Assembly: GCA_028817225.1 (NCBI GenBank)
Contig: JAPPQC010000005.1
Coordinates: 1 to 57,335, forward strand
Reading direction: 5' to 3'
DNA: 57,335 nucleotides
From: Gammaproteobacteria bacterium
GTDB lineage: Bacteria > Pseudomonadota > Gammaproteobacteria > Poriferisulfidales > Oxydemutatoraceae
The notes under the pieces are model-generated. The model did no database searches. It was given only the letters and a program-made list of their open reading frames with translations, and had not been told where the DNA came from. The stretch's first letter is position 1, and every line of letters begins with the position of its first letter. Below are positions 50,431 through 57,335 of the stretch, piece after piece. The position numbers were made by a program, and so were the translations under genes.

Positions 50431-51921
50431 TCAAGGCGCCAGCACCATGCGCGCCCAGTACCACGCCACCACCGCGACCACCGGAATCACCAGCAGGTTC
50501 AGCACGAAGCCCGCGCGTATCATCTCGTGCATCCGGACATAGCCCGAGCCGAAGACAATCGCGTTCGGCGGTGTCGCCACCGGCATCATGAACGCGCAAC
50601 TGGCGGCCATCGCCGTCGCCAGCGTGACCGGAATCGGGTCCAGTCCGAGCGCCGCGGCGAGCGCCGCGAAAATCGGCACCAGCGCCGTTGTCGTCGCCGT
50701 GTTGGAGGTGAACTCGGTCAGAAACACCACCAGCCCGGCAATCGCCAGGATGATGACAAACTCCGGCAGATTGCCGAGCACCGCCGCCTGCGCGCCGATG
50801 ATCGCGTCCACGCCGTTGGCCTTGATGGCGCGCGCCAGCGCGATGCCGCCGCCGAACAGCAGCACAATCTCCCACGGCAGGCGCTTGGCCGTGTCCCAGT
50901 CCATCGTGAAGCGCCGCCCGCCCGCCGGCAGCGTGAACAGCAGCATCGCCGCGAGCATCGCGATGCCGGCGTCGGACAGCCCGGCCAGCGGTTTGACCGG
51001 CCCGGACGCCAGCGTTATCTCGATGCCCTGCAGCAGCGGGCGCGTCATCCACAGCACCACGACCAGCGCGAACACCGCCAGCGTAATCCAGCCGCCGCGC
51101 TCAATCGGCGGCAGCGCGTGCAACTGTTGTTTCAGAATCTCGCGGCTTTTCGCAATCGGCTCGGTCGGCAGCCGGAAAACCACGCGCGTCAGCACCAGCC
51201 AGGTCAGCGGCACCATCACCAGCGTGATCGGCAGCGCGATGAACAGCCAGTCGGCGAAGCCGACGGCGCGCGCGTCGCCGAAGGTGTCCTGGATGAAACT
51301 GGAGGCGAAGGCGTTGGGCGCGGTGCCGATCAGCGTCATGATGCCGCCGAGGCTCGCGGCGTAGGCGATGCCGAGCATCGTGCACACCGCGAACGGCCTC
51401 GCGTCCACGCCCTCGCGGTGTTGCTGCTCCAGCAGCGCCACGACATTGACCGCAATCGGCAGCATCATCGCCGTCGTCGCGGTGTTCGAGATGAACGCGC
51501 TCAGCACCGCGCAAATCAGCATGAAGCCGAACACCAGCCGCCCCGGCTTGTCGCCCATCAGCGACAGAATCAGCAGCGCGACGCGCCGGTCCAGCCCCCA
51601 GCGCTGCATGGAAAGGCCGATGATGAAGCCGCCCAGCAGCAGAAAGATAATGTGCGAGCCGTAAGCCGCCGCCGTCGTCCGCACATCAATGATCGCGAAC
51701 AGCGGAAACAGCACCAGCGGCAGCAGCCCGGTGATGGCGACATGCACCGCTTCCAGAAACCACCAGATGGCCATCCACACCAGCGCCGCGATGACGGCCT
51801 TGCTTGAAGCCTGAAAAGGCGTCTCGACGCCGTCAATGCCGATGTAGGTGTCGGGCAAAATCAAATAGACCAGCGCCGCCGCGACCGGCCCCGCGACCAG
51901 CGCATGGAGTTTGGAGTTCAA
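50431..51921 (-). CDS. DASS-family anion symporter (SLC13-type)
   Basis: A 496-residue inner-membrane transporter with about 11-12 hydrophobic segments in two inverted repeats. Both repeats keep the Ser-Asn-Thr sodium and carboxylate binding motif: SNTATTAMMLP (from 145) and SNTATTTALVP (from about 405). This identifies the divalent anion:sodium symporter family (dicarboxylates such as succinate or malate, or sulfate). The exact substrate is not readable. It follows htpX by 45 bases on the same strand. Confidence 0.9.
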   Translation of the reverse strand: MNSKLHALVAGPVAAALVYLILPDTYIGIDGVETPFQASSKAVIAALVWMAIWWFLEAVHVAITGLLPLVLFPLFAIIDVRTTAAAYGSHIIFLLLGGFIIGLSMQRWGLDRRVALLILSLMGDKPGRLVFGFMLICAVLSAFISNTATTAMMLPIAVNVVALLEQQHREGVDARPFAVCTMLGIAYAASLGGIMTLIGTAPNAFASSFIQDTFGDARAVGFADWLFIALPITLVMVPLTWLVLTRVVFRLPTEPIAKSREILKQQLHALPPIERGGWITLAVFALVVVLWMTRPLLQGIEITLASGPVKPLAGLSDAGIAMLAAMLLFTLPAGGRRFTMDWDTAKRLPWEIVLLFGGGIALARAIKANGVDAIIGAQAAVLGNLPEFVIILAIAGLVVFLTEFTSNTATTTALVPIFAALAAALGLDPIPVTLATAMAASCAFMMPVATPPNAIVFGSGYVRMHEMIRAGFVLNLLVIPVVAVVAWYWARMVLAP

Positions 51922-51966
51922 TTCAGGGGTTCCCGCAGTTTTGCGCGCCCCGCAACGAGAGTTCGT

Positions 51967-52848
51967 TCATTGCGGTTTCTCCAGCGCGGCGATGCGCTGT
52001 TCCAGCGGCGGGTGGCTCATCAGCAGGCGGCGGATGCCGCCGTGGACGCCGCCGGAAATGCCGAACGCGGCCATCTCGCCGGGCAGGTCCTCGGCGCGGC
52101 CCCGGCGCTGCAATTGTTTCAGCGCGGCGATCATCTTGCCGCGCCCGGCGAGTTTCGCGCCGCCCTCGTCGGCGCGGAATTCGCGGCGGCGCGAGAACCA
52201 CATCACAATCATCGTCGCAAAGATGGACAGCACAATCTGGGTTACGATGACGGTGATGAAATAGCCGGGGCCGAAGCCGCGCGACTTGAACACCGCGCGG
52301 TCAACGACATGGCCGACCAGGCGCGACAGAAAAATGACGAAGGTGTTGACGACGCCCTGTATCAGCGCCAGCGTAACCATGTCGCCGTTGGCGATGTGGC
52401 TGACCTCGTGCCCCAGCACCGCCTCGACCTCGTCGCGCTCCATCTGCGCCAGCAGGCCCTCGCTGACGGCGACCAGCGCCTTGTTGCGGAACATGCCGGT
52501 CGCGAACGCATTCGGCTGCGGCGACGGAAAGACGCCGACCTCCGGCATCGCGATGCCCGCCGCCTTCGCCTGGCGCGCGACCGTCTCCGCCAGCCAGGCG
52601 TCGGACGGGCCGCCGCCGCGCCCCGAAATCACGCGCACGCCCATCGAGCGCTTCGCCAGCGTCTTTGAAAGCGCCAGCGACACGAACGCGCCGATCATGC
52701 CGAACGCCGCCGAAATAATCAGCAGGCCGGTGATGTTGATGCCGGCGTCGGTCTGCGCCAGGTAGTGCTCGACGCCGAACAGGCTCAGCGTGATGTTCAG
52801 GACGAAGACGATCGCCAGGTTGGTGGCGACAAACAAAAGTATTCTCAT
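51967..52848 (-). CDS. htpX: Membrane zinc metalloprotease HtpX
   Basis: A 293-residue inner-membrane protease for quality control of membrane proteins. The catalytic motif HEVSH places zinc ligands His147 and His151 and catalytic Glu148; the third ligand is in the EFRADEGG region. Two N-terminal helices (about 4-24, 40-60) and two more after the active site are present. It starts 6 bases after the parC stop and is probably part of the same transcript. Heat-shock control could not be seen. Confidence 0.96.
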   Translation of the reverse strand: MRILLFVATNLAIVFVLNITLSLFGVEHYLAQTDAGINITGLLIISAAFGMIGAFVSLALSKTLAKRSMGVRVISGRGGGPSDAWLAETVARQAKAAGIAMPEVGVFPSPQPNAFATGMFRNKALVAVSEGLLAQMERDEVEAVLGHEVSHIANGDMVTLALIQGVVNTFVIFLSRLVGHVVDRAVFKSRGFGPGYFITVIVTQIVLSIFATMIVMWFSRRREFRADEGGAKLAGRGKMIAALKQLQRRGRAEDLPGEMAAFGISGGVHGGIRRLLMSHPPLEQRIAALEKPQ

Positions 52849-52854
52849 GGCTCC

Positions 52855-55191
<2,337 letters not shown>

Positions 55192-55192
55192 C

Positions 55193-56143
55193 TCAGTCCT
55201 GGTGGGTCGGCGCCCTGCCGGCGCTTTGATGCAGCGCCCATTCGCGCTGCCAGACGATGCGGTCGGCGATTTCAATGACCGCCTTTTCAAGCCACAGCGC
55301 GGCGCCGCGGCCCGGACTGTAATCGGCCTCGGCCATGCCGTGCACGCGGTCCTGCTGCTGGAGTTTGTAGGCGCCGTCGAACTTCCTGCGCTCGTCGGGG
55401 TTGTACACGGCGAAAGTCCTGCCGCCCCAGTGCTTGACGACCGAAAACACCGGCACATCGCTGGGGCCGTCGGCGATGTAGATCATCTGCTTGAACGGCA
55501 CGCGGCGCTTGTCGCGGTCAATTGAGTCGTTGACGCTGATGTTGCGCGACACATTGACGCCCTTGTTGATTTCAAACACCGCGCGCGTCTTCGTCGTGTC
55601 TTCCAGCACATAGCCGATGCGCGAGACGCAGCCGCTGCGCCCGTCCTCGAGGAATTCGCAGCCCCAGATGCCGTCCAGATGTTCGGCCAGCGCGCAGCCC
55701 TCAATCAGTTTTTTCAGGCCGGTGCTGACGACATAGTGCTCCAGTTTCAGTTCGTGGCGGCGGTATTTGGCGTCGTCGAGCAGGTTTTTGATATGCGGGA
55801 AAAACGCCGGCAGGCCCGGATAGAACGCAAGCCTTGCTCCCAGTTCCTTCAGTTTGGCGTTTGACAAACCCTTGAAGCGGCCATCGGCGACATAATCAAG
55901 GATGTGGTTCAGATACAGCAGTTCGGTCGTCACCTGGCCGCAGCCGCGCGCCTGATACTGCTGCGGCAGCGCGTTGACCTCGTTCCAGAACGCATCGCCT
56001 TCCACGCCGTACTCGTCGAACAGCACGCTTTGCATGTAGCCCGGAATCAGCGTCTTGTCGAAGTCCCAGATCATCGCGATGATGTTCTGCGAGAAGGGCC
56101 GCCAGGTGGTCTGCGGCGCCAGTGAGGAAGCGGGCGGCGGCAT
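55193..56143 (-). CDS. HAD-superfamily hydrolase between parE and parC
   Basis: A 316-residue cytosolic phosphatase-like protein. HAD motif I is DFDKT (residues 27-31), with motif IV in [12 protein letters not shown]; a helical cap lies between them and the size is larger than simple phosphoserine phosphatases. It is coupled to parE (TAATG) and parC (1-base gap). Proteins of this type are widespread but their substrate is not established. An alternative start at Met24 would leave only four residues before motif I. Confidence 0.8.
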   Translation of the reverse strand: MPPPASSLAPQTTWRPFSQNIIAMIWDFDKTLIPGYMQSVLFDEYGVEGDAFWNEVNALPQQYQARGCGQVTTELLYLNHILDYVADGRFKGLSNAKLKELGARLAFYPGLPAFFPHIKNLLDDAKYRRHELKLEHYVVSTGLKKLIEGCALAEHLDGIWGCEFLEDGRSGCVSRIGYVLEDTTKTRAVFEINKGVNVSRNISVNDSIDRDKRRVPFKQMIYIADGPSDVPVFSVVKHWGGRTFAVYNPDERRKFDGAYKLQQQDRVHGMAEADYSPGRGAALWLEKAVIEIADRIVWQREWALHQSAGRAPTHQD

Positions 56144-57335
56144 TACACTATCTCGACGCGCGCGCCTTCCTTTTCCAGCCAGCGCTTACGTTCCGGCGAG
56201 CGTTTTTTCGCCAGCAGCATGTCCATCAGCGGCAGCGGGTCGCCGTCGCAGGTCAGTTCCATCAGGCGGCGGCTCGCCGGCGACATCGTGGACTCGCGCA
56301 GTTGCGCCGGGTTCATCTCGCCCAGCCCCTTGAAGCGGATGACCTGCGCCGCGCCGCGCGCCTTTGCGCGCGTCTTTGCCGATTTTGCCGGTTTTTCCAG
56401 TTCTGCCAGGATGGCGTCGCGTTCGTTTTCATCCTGCGCATAATAAACGCTTTTGCCGGCGTCAATCCGAAACAGCGGCGGCAGCGCGACGAAAATGCGG
56501 CGCGCCTCCACCAGCGGGCGGAAGTGTTTCAGAAACAGCGCCGCCAGCAGCGTCGAGATGTGCAAGCCGTCGGAGTCGGCGTCGGCGAGAATGCAAATCT
56601 TGCCGTAGCGCAGGCGGCTGAGGTCGGCGCTGCCGGGCGCGACATCAATCGCCGTCGCGATGTCGCTGATTTCCCTTGAATCCAGTATCTCGCCGGTGTC
56701 GCTCTCCCAGGTGTTGAGGATTTTTCCGCGCAGCGGCAGCACCGCCTGAAACGCCTTGTCGCGCGCCTGCTTGGCCGAGCCGCCGGCGGAGTCGCCCTCA
56801 ACCAGAAACAACTCCGAATCCTCGACATCGCGCGCGAGGCAGTCGGCCAGTTTGCCCGGCAGGCGCGGGCCGGACACCCGCGCGCGCCGGACGCCGCGGC
56901 TTTTCTTGCGCGCGCGCGCGTTCTCCAGCACCGCCTCGACCAGCGTCTTGCCGGCGGCGGCGGCCTCGTTCAGCCACAGACTGAACGCATCGCGCGCCAG
57001 TTTCTGCACCAGCGCGCCGCCCTCCTTTGACACGAGGCGCTCCTTGGTCTGCCCGGCGAAGCGCGGGTTGTCCATCTTCAGCGACAGCACGAAAGCGGCG
57101 CCGCGCCAGACATCGTCCGGCATCAGCCGGACGCCGCGCGGCAGCAGGCCGTGCAGTTGCGCGAACTCGCGCAGCGCCTCGGTCAGGCCGGCGCGCAGCC
57201 CCGACACATGGCTGCCGCCGCCCGGCGTCGGCACCAGGTTGACATAACTCTCGGCGACGGCGGCGCCGTCGTCGGCGAACCAGTTCAGGCACCAGCGCAG
57301 TTCCTGCGCGTCGTCCAGTTCGCGCTCGCCGCAGA
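56143..57335 (-). CDS. parE: DNA topoisomerase IV subunit B (3' part)
   Basis: The gene runs off the right end, so only about 397 C-terminal codons are seen. The TOPRIM domain carries EGDSAGGSAKQARD and DADSDGLHI with the catalytic Glu and the Asp metal ligands. The end FKGLGEMNP...MDMLLAKKRSPERKRWL matches ParE. GyrB-type insertion in the TOPRIM region is absent, supporting ParE. The stop overlaps the HAD start by one base. The missing N-terminal part should hold the GHKL ATPase domain. Confidence 0.96.
   Translation of the reverse strand, partial: CGERELDDAQELRWCLNWFADDGAAVAESYVNLVPTPGGGSHVSGLRAGLTEALREFAQLHGLLPRGVRLMPDDVWRGAAFVLSLKMDNPRFAGQTKERLVSKEGGALVQKLARDAFSLWLNEAAAAGKTLVEAVLENARARKKSRGVRRARVSGPRLPGKLADCLARDVEDSELFLVEGDSAGGSAKQARDKAFQAVLPLRGKILNTWESDTGEILDSREISDIATAIDVAPGSADLSRLRYGKICILADADSDGLHISTLLAALFLKHFRPLVEARRIFVALPPLFRIDAGKSVYYAQDENERDAILAELEKPAKSAKTRAKARGAAQVIRFKGLGEMNPAQLRESTMSPASRRLMELTCDGDPLPLMDMLLAKKRSPERKRWLEKEGARVEIV

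Overview
The window is GC-rich and very densely coded. It looks like a chromosomal segment of a Gammaproteobacterium. The evidence is a set of gammaproteobacterial neighbourhoods: fabD-fabG-acpP-fabF-pabC-mltG-tmk-holB; clpS-clpA beside infA; nudJ-mnmA; kdsB, a Trm112-like gene, lpxK and msbA; carA-carB-greA; and a beta-lysylation type EF-P cluster (efp, epmA, epmB). Lipid A genes, a Braun-type lipoprotein and topoisomerase IV fit the same assignment. No closer taxon can be named from sequence alone. I saw no rRNA, tRNA, CRISPR array or complete insertion sequence.

Layout. 1-2705: an Lpp-like lipoprotein facing an L,D-transpeptidase, then a class V aminotransferase that starts back-to-back with the transpeptidase. 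2695-9519 (minus): a fatty-acid synthesis and replication operon. 9569-13023: infA, clpS-clpA and nudJ. 13008-19757: mnmA, acnA, fumC, purB. 19818-24468 (minus): a four-gene Gld-type ABC operon (ATPase, permease, GldG-like, DUF4340), preceded upstream by two tiny membrane proteins (24562-25009). 25246-25680 (plus): an orphan Nif11-like RiPP precursor candidate. 25681-29388: an AT-richer single-operon island carrying a 1144-residue helicase-nuclease that looks like a phage-defence gene. 29389-33238 (minus): kdsB, Trm112-like, lpxK, msbA. 33250-38623: recX, recA, pncC, mutS, greA. 38642-45576: carB, carA, epmA, efp, epmB. 45573-50084: a 1503-residue secreted or surface protein with Calx-beta-like repeats. 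50250-57335: an orphan HicB-like protein, a DASS transporter, htpX, parC, a HAD phosphatase and the 3' part of parE.

Most genes are packed with 1-16 base overlaps (ATGA, TAATG, TGATG), so long translationally coupled operons are likely. Promoter-like sequences are visible in most of the few real gaps. Two architectural themes recur. First, divergent gene pairs share one palindromic -10 element (fabD/infA, fumC/purB, pncC/mutS). Second, several -10-like hexamers lie only 7-10 bases before a start codon without a ribosome binding site, which suggests leaderless or nearly leaderless messages.

The best candidates for something new are the winged-helix/SF1 helicase/Vsr-like nuclease island, the neighbouring orphan Nif11-like precursor with a CxxCxxC core, the large Calx-beta surface protein, and a ParC that carries Ile at the position of the quinolone-resistance residue Ser80.
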